Shown: piece after piece, positions 24,636 to 33,680 of the stretch
Layout: each line of letters starts with the position of its first letter
Position numbering within the stretch: position 1 is the first letter of the stretch
Source of the DNA: Candidatus Enterococcus leclercqii
GTDB lineage: Bacteria; Bacillota; Bacilli; Lactobacillales; Enterococcaceae
Length of the DNA: 64,000 nt
Assembly: GCF_009933135.1 (NCBI RefSeq)
Contig: NZ_MAEH01000009.1
Coordinates: 310,001-374,000 of the forward strand
Reading direction: 5' to 3'
Program-made: the position numbers and the translations under genes
The notes under the pieces: generated by a model
The model's database searches: none
What the model was told of the DNA's origin: nothing
The model's input: the letters and a program-made list of their open reading frames with translations, nothing else

Positions 24636-26483
24636 TCAGCCAGCTAATTCTTCAAATTGAGAATTGTACAAAGCGGCATAGTAACCGTTTTGAGCCAGCA
24701 ATTCTTCGTGGGTTCCTTGTTCTTTGATATCTCCGTCTTGCATGTACAAGATCTTGTCGGCATCTTTGATTGTCGACAAACGGTGAGCGATAACAAAGGA
24801 TGTCCGGCCAGCCATTAAGTTATTCATGGCTTGTTGGATCAAGACCTCTGTACGGGTATCGACAGAAGAGGTAGCTTCATCCAGGATCAGGATCGGTTTG
24901 TCTGCCAAAATTGCCCGGGCAATGGTCAACAACTGCTTTTGACCTTGGGAAATATTGGAGGACTCTTCGTTCAGTTCCATGTTGTAACCGCCAGGCAAGC
25001 TCTTGATAAAGTGATGGACGTGGGCAGCTTTGGCGGCTTCATAGACTTCTTCGTCTGTGGCATCCAAATTCCCGTAACGTAAGTTGTCCATGATGGTGCC
25101 TTTGAACAGCCAAGTGTCTTGCAGTACCATCCCGATATTTTTACGCAAATCGGCGCGGTTAAAGTCTCTGATATCGTGTCCATCAATTTTGATGGCACCG
25201 GAATTGACATCGTAAAAACGCATCAACAGTTTCACCATCGTGGTTTTACCCGCTCCGGTAGGGCCGACGATTGCCACCATTTGACCCGGATCCACATGGG
25301 AGCTGAAGTCATTGATGATGATTTTGTCTGGAGAGTATCCAAAGTGAACGTGTTCAAAGTCTACCATACCCTCTACATGATCCAGTTTAACCGGATTTTC
25401 AACGGTTTGGGCTTCTTCTTCTTCACCGAGGAATTCAAAGACCCGTTCAGCTGCGGCTGCCATGGATTGCAGCATGTTGGAAACTTGTGCCAACTGTGCG
25501 ATTGGTTGTGTCAGGTTGCGGACATATTGGATAAAGGCTTGAATGTCCCCGACGGTAATTGTCCCGTTGAAGGCCATGATCCCACCGATAATCGCAACTG
25601 CCACATAACCCAAGTTACCGACAAAGTTCATGATTGGTTGCATCAAACCTGACAGAAATTGTGATTTCCAAGCAGATTTATACAGAACTTCATTTTGTTC
25701 TTTAAATGTATTCAATGCATTTTCTTCGTCATTGAACAAATGAACGATATTGTACCCGCCAACAGTTTCTTCTACTTGACCATTGATAATCCCCAAGAAT
25801 TTTTGTTGAGTAGCGAAGTGTTTTTGTGAGAACTTCACAACGAACAGGATCAAAACTAAGGAAATGGGTACGATCAAAACAGAGATACCTGTCATTTGTA
25901 CGGAAATCGACAGCATCATCACGATAACCCCTACAATGGTAAACGTGGAGGTGATCAACTGTGTCACAGACTGGTTCAACGATTGTCCCAGCGTGTCCAC
26001 ATCATTGGTAATTCGTGACAAGACTTCACCGGTGGTCCGACTTTCAAAATAGTTCATCGGCATCCGGTTGATCTTTTCGGAAATTTCTTTTCGCATCCGA
26101 TAGGTAATCTTTTGAGTGACTGTGGACATGATCCAACCTTGCATCACTCCGAACAAGGAAGCAATCAGGTACAACGCCAGCAAGAATACCAGCGTTTGAC
26201 CGATTTTATCAAAATTGATTCCGCCGGTGCCTTCATACTTCTTCATCAGGCCGGTGAAAAGTTCAGTGATGGCTTTGGACAAAATCTTTGGTCCCCAGAT
26301 ATTGAAGACAGTCGATGCTGCCGCAAAGATCATAACGAACAAGACGGCGATTTTATAATTGGCCATGTAAGAAACTAACTTTTTAATGGTTCCTTTGAAA
26401 TCTTTGGCTTTTTCGCCGCCACCCATGCCGCCGCCCATTGGTCCGCGGCCGCCACGTGGTTGTTTTTGTGTATTTTCTGCCAT
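24636..26483 (-). CDS. Heterodimeric ABC exporter subunit (catalytic Walker B half)
   Basis: 615 residues, a Type IV (B-family) exporter half: a Gly-rich, charged N-terminus, six membrane helices between about 40 and 330, and a C-terminal ATPase. Walker A GPTGAGKTT, Walker B LILDEATSSVD with catalytic Glu, and H-loop AHRLST are canonical, while the signature is NISQGQKQ instead of LSGGQ. The upstream partner has the complementary pattern, so the pair should form one active and one degenerate ATP site, as in LmrCD-type multidrug exporters. Start ATG behind GGGGGGCGCAG, 13 bases after the partner. Operon order is TetR, partner, this gene. Probable role: drug or amphiphile export. Confidence 0.9.
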   Translation of the reverse strand: MAENTQKQPRGGRGPMGGGMGGGEKAKDFKGTIKKLVSYMANYKIAVLFVMIFAAASTVFNIWGPKILSKAITELFTGLMKKYEGTGGINFDKIGQTLVFLLALYLIASLFGVMQGWIMSTVTQKITYRMRKEISEKINRMPMNYFESRTTGEVLSRITNDVDTLGQSLNQSVTQLITSTFTIVGVIVMMLSISVQMTGISVLIVPISLVLILFVVKFSQKHFATQQKFLGIINGQVEETVGGYNIVHLFNDEENALNTFKEQNEVLYKSAWKSQFLSGLMQPIMNFVGNLGYVAVAIIGGIMAFNGTITVGDIQAFIQYVRNLTQPIAQLAQVSNMLQSMAAAAERVFEFLGEEEEAQTVENPVKLDHVEGMVDFEHVHFGYSPDKIIINDFSSHVDPGQMVAIVGPTGAGKTTMVKLLMRFYDVNSGAIKIDGHDIRDFNRADLRKNIGMVLQDTWLFKGTIMDNLRYGNLDATDEEVYEAAKAAHVHHFIKSLPGGYNMELNEESSNISQGQKQLLTIARAILADKPILILDEATSSVDTRTEVLIQQAMNNLMAGRTSFVIAHRLSTIKDADKILYMQDGDIKEQGTHEELLAQNGYYAALYNSQFEELAG

Positions 26484-26496
26484 TTTCTGCGCCCCC

Positions 26497-28887
26497 CTAT
26501 TCTGCTTCCAGACCTAATTCGGCATTGCTCAACTGGGAAGAAGCTATTTCTTGATAAACTGGTGAAGTCGCCATCAACTCTTCGTGAGTCCCTTGCGCCA
26601 CGATCCGACCTTCATTCAAGACGATGATGTTATCGGCGTGGAGGATTGTTGAAATCTTTTGAGCCACGATGATTTGGGTGATTTCTTTGACATTTTCTGC
26701 TAGTGCCCGACGCAGCGCTACATCTGTTTTGTTATCCAAAGCAGACAGTGAATCGTCGAAGATCAAAATCTTCGGATCTTTAGCCAGTGCCCGAGCGATT
26801 GACAAACGTTGCTTTTGACCACCGGAAACGTTGGTCCCGCCTTGAGAAATAGCACGATCATAGCCGTCTTCATTTGACTCGATGAATTCTTCGGCTTGCG
26901 CGATTTCTGCTGCTTTTTTCATCTGTTCATCTGAAATGCCATCAACGTTCCCAAACTTGATGTTGGATGTGATATCTCCGGAAAAGAGTACGCCTTTTTG
27001 CGGCACAAATCCGATGAGTTCATGCAGTTTGTGCAGGCTCATCTGACGGATATCGACGCCATCAATGGTGATGCGCCCAGTCGTCACGTCAAACAATCGT
27101 GGAATCAAATTGACTACTGTCGATTTACCAGAACCGGTAGATCCGATCAAAGCCGTCGTTTCTCCCGGTTTAGCGGTGAAGTTGATGTGATGCAAGACAT
27201 CTTCATCAGCATCTGGATAACGGAAAGTCACACCTTCAAAAGTAACTTTTCCTTCAAAGTCATGATCGTCTTGCGGATCTTTTGGATCAGTGATAGTCGG
27301 TTTGGTTTTCAATACTTCATCTACCCGGTTAGCGGAAACGTTCGCCCGTGGCAAGATGATTGAAACCATAGACAACATCATGAACGCCATAACAATCTGC
27401 ATCGTGTAGGTGATGAAAGCCATCATATCCCCGACTTGCAGCTGACCGGCTTCCATGTTGTGACCGCCAATCCAGACGATCAACACAGAGATACCGTTCA
27501 TTAACAGCATCATGATTGGCATCATGATGGACATCGCCCGGTTGACAAACAACTGGGTTTTCATCAAATCAGTGTTTGCACCATCAAAGCGTTTTTCTTC
27601 GTATTTTTCACGAGAGAAGGCCCGAATAACCGGCAGCCCCGTGATGATTTCGCGGGAGACCAAGTTGACCCGGTCTACCAGTTTTTGCAAGCTCTTGAAT
27701 TTCGGCATTGTAAAGGCCAGCAAGGTCAAGACCAATGCCAAAACCATCGCAACTGCCAGGCCTACGATCCAGCCCATACCAGTCCCCGTCTTGTAAACTT
27801 CGTAAACCCCACCAAACCCTAAGATTGGCGCGTACAGCACCATCCGGATGGTCATCACCAGACCCATTTGGATCTGTTGAATATCGTTGGTGCTGCGGGT
27901 AATCAGAGAAGCTGGTGAGAATTTTTCCATCTCAGAATTTGAGAATTTCAAGATTTGATCGAATTGTCCCAGCCGCAGGTTACGACCCACTGCAGAAGAA
28001 ACCAATGCAGCAATCAATCCTACCAAAATCGCTGCAACAGCAGAGATCAAGGTCAGTTTCAACATTTCCGCACCTTTTTTGATCATGTAATCGGTTTGGA
28101 TCTGTTTAGTATCTTTGTCCAATGCTTTGTATTCAGCCAAAGTCAATTGGATACCTACTGTTTTCATGGAGTCAGTCCCCATGTCACCAAGACTGTCCGT
28201 CATTTCTTTACGGGCAGCGGCGACTTTAGCCGGCATTTCGTCATTGGTTTTTTGAATTTGATCAGCCAATGTTTGAGCTTCATTGCCTTTTGCTTGGGCT
28301 TGTTCCCCTAATTCTTGGGCTTCAGCACCTTTGGATTGGGCTGTTGCCATGTCACCGGCTGCTGCTGCAGTTTGGGCATCGGCACCGGCTGTTTTGGCTT
28401 GTTCGCCTAATTCTTTGGCTTCGCTGCCAAGTTCTTGGGCTTTTTTGCCATCCGTTCCCATCTTTTGATAGGTGTCAAGAATCTCTTTGCTGGCAGAAGC
28501 TTCTTTGGCATCTTTTGTTTGAGACGTTGCCAGCATAGTCATCGGCAATTCAAAGATTTTCGATAACTTCTCTTTGGTCATGCCTTTTTGCAAGTGCAGT
28601 TCGTAGACTGCGACTTCTTTACCATCGACTTTTTCAGTAGTCTTTTTGTAGTTGTCTTTGATTGTATCTTTTTCTTCATCGGTCATGAACAATTCGATGG
28701 CCGAGAGAGTGGATTCGCGGATAGAATCCGGGGCAACTTGTTCCAGCCCGCCTTGTTGGATCCCGACGTCAACGATATCCGACGTAATGCTCGGCAGCGT
28801 CAAGTCGCTGCGAGCCTGGATCCCCAAAAGGATCAGTGCTGCTACGATGGCATACCAGTATTTTCCCAGGTATTTGAATAATTTCAC
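26497..28887 (-). CDS. Heterodimeric ABC exporter subunit with a large extracellular insert (degenerate half)
   Basis: 796 residues, about 200 longer than a normal exporter half. The first membrane helix (about 10-27) is followed by roughly 235 residues before helix 2. The middle of this insert is a low-complexity Ala/Gln/Glu/Gly repeat with several copies of an A-Q-E-L-G-E-Q-A-like unit, probably an extracellular coiled coil. The ATPase has Walker A GSTGSGKST and signature NVSGGQKQRL, but Walker B LIFDDSLSALD carries Asp in place of catalytic Glu, and the H-loop is VAQKIST with Gln for His. This is the expected degenerate partner of a heterodimer. The start overlaps the stop of the TetR gene by 4 bases. 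Confidence 0.9.
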   Translation of the reverse strand: MKLFKYLGKYWYAIVAALILLGIQARSDLTLPSITSDIVDVGIQQGGLEQVAPDSIRESTLSAIELFMTDEEKDTIKDNYKKTTEKVDGKEVAVYELHLQKGMTKEKLSKIFELPMTMLATSQTKDAKEASASKEILDTYQKMGTDGKKAQELGSEAKELGEQAKTAGADAQTAAAAGDMATAQSKGAEAQELGEQAQAKGNEAQTLADQIQKTNDEMPAKVAAARKEMTDSLGDMGTDSMKTVGIQLTLAEYKALDKDTKQIQTDYMIKKGAEMLKLTLISAVAAILVGLIAALVSSAVGRNLRLGQFDQILKFSNSEMEKFSPASLITRSTNDIQQIQMGLVMTIRMVLYAPILGFGGVYEVYKTGTGMGWIVGLAVAMVLALVLTLLAFTMPKFKSLQKLVDRVNLVSREIITGLPVIRAFSREKYEEKRFDGANTDLMKTQLFVNRAMSIMMPIMMLLMNGISVLIVWIGGHNMEAGQLQVGDMMAFITYTMQIVMAFMMLSMVSIILPRANVSANRVDEVLKTKPTITDPKDPQDDHDFEGKVTFEGVTFRYPDADEDVLHHINFTAKPGETTALIGSTGSGKSTVVNLIPRLFDVTTGRITIDGVDIRQMSLHKLHELIGFVPQKGVLFSGDITSNIKFGNVDGISDEQMKKAAEIAQAEEFIESNEDGYDRAISQGGTNVSGGQKQRLSIARALAKDPKILIFDDSLSALDNKTDVALRRALAENVKEITQIIVAQKISTILHADNIIVLNEGRIVAQGTHEELMATSPVYQEIASSQLSNAELGLEAE

Positions 28888-29582
28888 GGCTCATACCTTC
28901 CTTGCTCATTAGATTTTTCGTCGGGCTCTTTTAAAGCGCCGTTTTTCAGCCAACTCAATTTCAAATCGAAATCATGAATGGCCTTGCCAGTGTCTTGCTC
29001 TGTTGTTCCCATCAAGCGGCGGTAATCTTCTGCGATTGTCGAGAAAACCAAATGCATTAGCATCTTGAGCAGCAGTGCCAGCTCTTCCTGATTAGCAACT
29101 TTCAATCGGGAAAGATCAATCGTTTCGTAAAATGCCTGCGCATCTTTTTGCGAAAGCGGGCCATGATGGTGGTCGTGGTGATGAACGTTTCGATTCATGT
29201 GGGGGGCAACTTTATGAAACGAACGATAGTCCATATTCATGAACAAGTTCTTATAAAACGCCGCATTGTCGCCATGAAGCACTTCTTTTACCAACTTGTA
29301 AAAGTAGATTTCAATCCCCTTAAATAAGTCGCCGGCCGCTTCTTGCATCGCTTGTTGCAATTCCTGCTGCGAATTTCGCCGCATACTTTGAAAATAATAG
29401 AAGTACAAGTCTTCTTTGTCTTCAAAGTACTGGTAGAAACTCCCCCGGGGAATTTCCGCATCTTTGATGATCCTGGCAATTGAGGCTTCACTCAAAGGAA
29501 CACGGGAAAATTCTTTTTTGGCAGCGCTCATGATCCGGCTCTTCTTTTCATCTGTCAAATGAAAAAAAGTTTCCTTAGGCAT
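28884..29582 (-). CDS. TetR/AcrR-family regulator of the ABC exporter
   Basis: 232 residues from the ATG at 29582, chosen because GGGAGGAACCGAT precedes it; an ATG five codons earlier contains the ribosome binding site itself. The N-terminal helix-turn-helix is typical (KKSRIMSAAKKEF, then ASIARIIKDAEIPRGSFYQYFEDKEDLYFYY). A His-rich run (HHHDHHHG-like, HHDHHHG near residue 140) is unusual and might bind metal, though it may be a flexible loop. It is first in an operon with both exporter halves and is likely an autoregulator acting at the palindromes at 29610-29652. Confidence 0.88.
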   Translation of the reverse strand: MPKETFFHLTDEKKSRIMSAAKKEFSRVPLSEASIARIIKDAEIPRGSFYQYFEDKEDLYFYYFQSMRRNSQQELQQAMQEAAGDLFKGIEIYFYKLVKEVLHGDNAAFYKNLFMNMDYRSFHKVAPHMNRNVHHHDHHHGPLSQKDAQAFYETIDLSRLKVANQEELALLLKMLMHLVFSTIAEDYRRLMGTTEQDTGKAIHDFDLKLSWLKNGALKEPDEKSNEQGRYEP

Positions 29583-29609
29583 ATCGGTTCCTCCCATCTT
29601 TGCATGATT

Positions 29610-29652
29610 GTCATTTTATGAAAATGACGCCGCGTCATGTGACACTGTGTCA
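29610..29652. promoter_or_regulatory. Cluster of three palindromes, probable TetR operators
   Basis: Three palindromes lie in 43 bases directly upstream of the TetR gene: GTCATTTTATGAAAATGAC (29610-29628), TGACGCCGCGTCA (29625-29637) and TGACACTGTGTCA (29640-29652). The repeated TGAC/GTCA half-sites suggest two or three bound dimers controlling the exporter operon. Confidence 0.65.
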
Positions 29653-29958
29653 GTATACGCTTATTTTCATGGATTGCAAGCATTTGGATCATATTTATTA
29701 AAAGAATAGTAACTCTCTATTTTCGAATATTTTCATAATTCGGCAAAACAGTTATTATTTAATTTGTTTAAAGTTCGGTGCTTTTCCACAGTTGCTTCCT
29801 TCTAGGCCAACTTTTTCCTGTTATCCCGTCGGTTTCAGTCCTGCAGCTTCATTTCCTACCTATTTTATGGGTATAATGGTAACGCTGAAACACAACAGAT
29901 TCACCGCGTCTTGAACTGCGGAATATTATCAATTGCTAAACAAAGGATGTGCTGACTG

Positions 29959-30798
29959 ATGAAAAAACCGATTGTCGCTTTTATGTATGATTTTGACCGG
30001 ACATTGTGTACCAAAGATATGCAGGAATATTCCTTTATTCCCGAGTTGGGTGTAGATGCCCCGTCATTTTGGAAAGAGGTGGCCAAAGTCGCCGAAAATG
30101 AGAAAATGGATCGGATTATTTCCTATATGTATTACATGATTAAATCTGCCAAAGCTGAGGGTCTTCCCATCCGGCGCAAAGATTTCGTTGAGCTGGGTAA
30201 AGATGTCCAACTCTTTGCCGGTGTCGATACGTGGTTTTCCCGGATGAACGAGCTGGGAGCCAGCTTAGGCTTGGAAATCGAACACTACATCATTTCCAGT
30301 GGCTTGACTGAGATCATCGAAGGCACGGCGATTCATAGCGAGTTCAAAAAAATCTACGCCTGCGAGTTCCACTATGATGAGACGGGTGCTGCCGACTGGC
30401 CCGCCCTCACGGTCAATTACACCAATAAAACCCAATTTCTGTTTCGCATCAACAAAGGGGTTTTACCGATGAACGATGACGAACAGTTAAATGAATTTGT
30501 TGAAGACCGTAATCGCCGCATTCCTTTTCGCAATATGATCTATATCGGAGACGGGATGACGGATGTTCCTTGTATGAAACTGGTGAAAGTCAATGGTGGT
30601 CAGTCCATCGCTGTCTACACTGAAAAAGAGCGGGTCACAAGCCTCCTCACCAATCGACGTGTCGATTTTATCGCGCCTGCGGATTATTCTGTCGGCAGCC
30701 AGATTGATGAAATTTGTCAGACAATCTTACAAAAAATGGCGCTAGTCAACAAGCTGGTGGATCTGAACCATCAACAGCGAGACCAGGAGACCAACTAA
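29959..30798 (+). CDS. HAD-superfamily hydrolase
   Basis: 279 residues. Motif I is DFDRTL near residue 11, motif II is in HYIISSGL near 110, and motif III/IV is IYIGDGMTDVPCM near 195. The first motif reads DFDRT rather than the common DxDGT, which still keeps both Asp residues. The enzyme is a magnesium-dependent phosphatase or phosphotransferase of the haloacid dehalogenase superfamily; the substrate is unknown. The ATG has AAAGGATGTG upstream. The gene is alone, about 375 bases from the divergent TetR gene, and is followed by a dispersed hairpin element. Confidence 0.85.
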   Translation: MKKPIVAFMYDFDRTLCTKDMQEYSFIPELGVDAPSFWKEVAKVAENEKMDRIISYMYYMIKSAKAEGLPIRRKDFVELGKDVQLFAGVDTWFSRMNELGASLGLEIEHYIISSGLTEIIEGTAIHSEFKKIYACEFHYDETGAADWPALTVNYTNKTQFLFRINKGVLPMNDDEQLNEFVEDRNRRIPFRNMIYIGDGMTDVPCMKLVKVNGGQSIAVYTEKERVTSLLTNRRVDFIAPADYSVGSQIDEICQTILQKMALVNKLVDLNHQQRDQETN

Positions 30799-30833
30799 TC
30801 CTGTCCCGTTTTCCAAAGCGAATACTGTCAAAA

Positions 30834-30893
30834 GTGAGCTGCAATGAAAAGCCAAGTCACTTCCATTAAACTGTGGAGGTGACTTGGCTTTTT
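30834..30893. repeat. Dispersed intergenic hairpin element, copy A
   Basis: GTGAGCTGCAAT followed by a 19-bp stem (AAAAGCCAAGTCACTTCCA and its complement) with loop TTAAACTG. It shares the leading GTGAGYYRCAA and the CTTCCA-TTAAA stem-top and loop with copies at 46731-46791 and 60679-60740. It also works as a terminator between the HAD and TetR genes, which converge. Confidence 0.7.
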
Positions 30894-31038
30894 AGTGTTA
30901 AAATTTTAAACGCTGGCTTTCATATACTCAGGGTACCGTTCCGGCTGCGAACTTTGACAGAAGGATTGCCACAGCTATTTGCTAACATATATTTTCTTGC
31001 CTATATTCGGATTTTGCGGCTTCTCTATTCTCGATAGT

Positions 31039-31611
31039 TCAGACACTTTCCAACTGAAGCAATTCTCCTTGAAAAGCTGTTGCAATCAAGGGCCGCAAAG
31101 CTGTACAAAATTGCGCTTTATCCACCCGGGCTCCTGTCATCACGGCAGCGCCAATCAGCACATACAGGTAATTATCATGGAGCTGCTCCAAGCGCAGCGT
31201 AGTTTCCGGCAGTGAAGCTGACCCGCGTTCCCACAGTTTTTGAAAATGACGACAAGAGGTTTGTCTGAGCTTTTTAGTTGTTTCCTCATTGCGGTTTTCC
31301 GAGAGAAACAATTGCGAAAACCACTGATAATCTTTACGGACCCAGTGGACAAAGTAGTAGGCATATTCTTCAAATAGCTGCTCTGGTTCAAGATTTTCCA
31401 GACTGATGCCGTTTGCCAATCTTTGAAAAAAGTCTTTCACCAAAGCATCTTGCAAGCCCTGAATAGAGCCAAACTGCTTATAAATCGGCTGTGTACTCAT
31501 ATTCATATAGAACGCCAAATTACGGACAGTCAGCTTTTCAAAGCCGTTTTGAATAATAAAGCGTTTGGTCTTTTCCAAGATTATGCGGCGTGTATAGGTG
31601 ATCCGTCTCAT
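31039..31611 (-). CDS. TetR-family transcriptional regulator
   Basis: 190 residues from the ATG at 31611, which lies 8 bases after AAGGAGG; an open frame extends upstream without a better start. The N-terminal helix-turn-helix is clear (RRIILEKTKRFIIQNGFEKL, then TVRNLAFYMNMSTQPIYKQF). The C-terminal domain has the TetR_C_WHG-like pattern (HWVRKDYQWFSQLFL). It stands about 410 bases downstream of the CydDC-like ABC genes on the same strand but is probably transcribed separately. Its target and ligand are unknown; the adjacent ABC pair is a candidate. Confidence 0.82.
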   Translation of the reverse strand: MRRITYTRRIILEKTKRFIIQNGFEKLTVRNLAFYMNMSTQPIYKQFGSIQGLQDALVKDFFQRLANGISLENLEPEQLFEEYAYYFVHWVRKDYQWFSQLFLSENRNEETTKKLRQTSCRHFQKLWERGSASLPETTLRLEQLHDNYLYVLIGAAVMTGARVDKAQFCTALRPLIATAFQGELLQLESV

Positions 31612-32024
31612 ACAGGCGCCCTCCTTGCTTTTATTTACTGTTGCGGGGTTCCTTCCAGTCATTTCAGCATTTTGCACTGGGCACCCACAAAATAATCGCG
31701 TTTTCGTTTTTACTTTGAGGCTGCCCTCATTTTCCCGCCATGCAACATCGACTTTCTTCAAGACACGAGCCAGTTGAAACAGCTGCTGTCTAAAATTATA
31801 CGCTCTGCAAAGGTTGCTACCAATAAGAAATTCTCAGTATCGCAAAACGCATGCTACTCTGACTTTTTACAGTCCTTTAACAGCCACAAAAAAGCCTCCC
31901 ACGTAAAAGAAGAGCGCCGTTGATTTCGATACTTCTTATCGAAATCAGTGCGGGTCGCTATTCTTTTGCAGGAAGACTGATCTTTTTGTGTCAAAATTTC
32001 TTTGTTCCTGTTTTCTGTAACCCT
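31612..32024. other. Intergenic region
   Basis: 413 bases between the TetR gene and the CydC-like ABC gene. Only the TetR leader and an inverted repeat near 31920-31945 (GATTTCGATA...TATCGAAATC) are seen; the latter may be an operator or terminator for the ABC operon. No gene was recognised. Confidence 0.45.
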
Positions 32025-33680
32025 TCAACGAAGCTGCAGACGGCCTTGTTCCAGTGTGAAGATATCATCGGCAGCTGCCAATGTGGTGTCACGATGGGAA
32101 ACAAGTAGAATGGCTTTGTCTTCAAAATTCTGGATTGTCTCCAAAATTGCCAGTTCATTTAAATAATCTAGATTGCTGGTCGGCTCATCCAACAACAACA
32201 GCGGCGCATCTTGTAAAAAGAGCCGGGCCAAGCCGATGCGTTGACGCTCTCCATCAGACAAGCTGCGAGCCAAACCGCCGATTGGAGTATTGTAGCCTTG
32301 GGGCAAATGGCTAATCCATTCATGGATTGCGGCCTTTTGTGCGGCTGCTTGAATTTCTGCCATAGTTGCGGCAGCTTTACCCAAGCGGATATTATTGGCG
32401 ACGGTATCTTCAAACAAGAAGGTGGTTTGTTCGAAAAATCCTTCTGTCTGATGCAGAGAACTTTCCGTAAAACGCCGCAGCGAACGCTGATTCAAAAGCA
32501 AGTTGCCCCTCTCAGGATCCCAATAGCGCATCAGTAATTTGATCAGTGTACTCTTCCCGATTCCTGAAGGACCGCTGATTCCCACCGTTTGTCCCGGGCT
32601 CAAGGCCAAATCAATATCTGACAAAATTGGCTTTGCGCCATCGGGATACCGGAAAGTCACTTGTTGAAAAGAAGCTTCTGTAAAAGTAGTTGCCCCAGTC
32701 ACTGGCTCTTGTGTTGGAAAGACCACTTGCGGTTCTTCCTGGAACAAATCGTAAAGCCGGCGACCACTGGCGAAGGTCGTCAGTAAAGCTGCTCCCAAGC
32801 CATTCATAGAAAACGCCGGCCCAAAGCTGCTGAGGGTCAAAATCACGCTGAGTCCGATAATTTGTGGTGCCAAATTCAGCGCTACACCCAATAAGAACAT
32901 CAAAACTGCTGTGGCCATCATGGCCGTTTCTCCTGATACTGCCAGCTGAGTTCCCTGACGCAATTTTTTACGATAGGAATCATTGAGCTGCTCGCCGGCT
33001 GTAGTTAATTTTTCCAACCGCTCGGCTCCCAAATCAAACTGCTGAATCGTCGCTAGGCTCTGAATGCTTTCAGTCACCTGCTGATTCAACTCAGTAAAGA
33101 ACGCGTGCTGTTGATCCGCAACGGCTTGATAGCGACGATACCCCCACAGCGGAATCACCAAGCCAACCATACACAGCGCCACTAACAAGAGCAGCCCCAA
33201 CTGCCAGGCCTGACTCCCCAGAAATCCCACAGTAGCTACGGTTGTCCCGATAAAGATAAAAAACGGTGAGACTGTGTGGGCGAAAAAGACTTCCAGTGCT
33301 TCCACATCTGAAGTCACTGCGGTAATAAAATCGCCGCTTTTGATGCTGACTAGTCGAGCCGGCCCTAATTTTCGCAGTTGGTGAAAAATTTGCTGGCGCA
33401 ACAACGCCAGTAATCGAAAAGCAATATCGTGATTGCAATACTGTTCACCATATCGCGTGACTCCTCGTAAAATCCCCAAAGCAAGTAAGACCCAGATCGT
33501 CGCGGTCAAGGAAACCGGCTGATGATTGAACAACTGCCAGCCTTGATAAAAGCCAATCACAGGAATTGCCACTACCGACAGATTGCTGATGATGCCTAAT
33601 AGAACGGCCAACAGCATCCGGCCTTTCAGTGGTGCCACAAAATGCAGCAGCCAGCTTAATAATTTCCCTTCACTTTTCAT
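32025..33680 (-). CDS. CydC-like ABC transporter, fused permease and ATPase
   Basis: 551 residues from ATG 33680, preceded by AGGAGG; a GTG four codons upstream is less likely. Six membrane helices in the first 300 residues, then an ATPase with Walker A GPSGIGKST, signature SLSDGERQR, Walker B LLLLDEPTSNLD and H-loop VSHRDT. The fold and pairing match CydDC-type transporters, which in E. coli export cysteine and glutathione, but the same architecture occurs in siderophore or heme ABC pairs. The start overlaps the upstream partner by 11 bases. The operon is preceded by a Fur-type box, which favours an iron or heme role over cytochrome bd assembly. This is inference. Confidence 0.82.
   Translation of the reverse strand: MKSEGKLLSWLLHFVAPLKGRMLLAVLLGIISNLSVVAIPVIGFYQGWQLFNHQPVSLTATIWVLLALGILRGVTRYGEQYCNHDIAFRLLALLRQQIFHQLRKLGPARLVSIKSGDFITAVTSDVEALEVFFAHTVSPFFIFIGTTVATVGFLGSQAWQLGLLLLVALCMVGLVIPLWGYRRYQAVADQQHAFFTELNQQVTESIQSLATIQQFDLGAERLEKLTTAGEQLNDSYRKKLRQGTQLAVSGETAMMATAVLMFLLGVALNLAPQIIGLSVILTLSSFGPAFSMNGLGAALLTTFASGRRLYDLFQEEPQVVFPTQEPVTGATTFTEASFQQVTFRYPDGAKPILSDIDLALSPGQTVGISGPSGIGKSTLIKLLMRYWDPERGNLLLNQRSLRRFTESSLHQTEGFFEQTTFLFEDTVANNIRLGKAAATMAEIQAAAQKAAIHEWISHLPQGYNTPIGGLARSLSDGERQRIGLARLFLQDAPLLLLDEPTSNLDYLNELAILETIQNFEDKAILLVSHRDTTLAAADDIFTLEQGRLQLR

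Noticed and set aside
27955-28881. Several plus-strand frames opposite the exporter insert
   Set aside because: They arise from the Ala/Gln-rich repeat read backwards and have no start signals.
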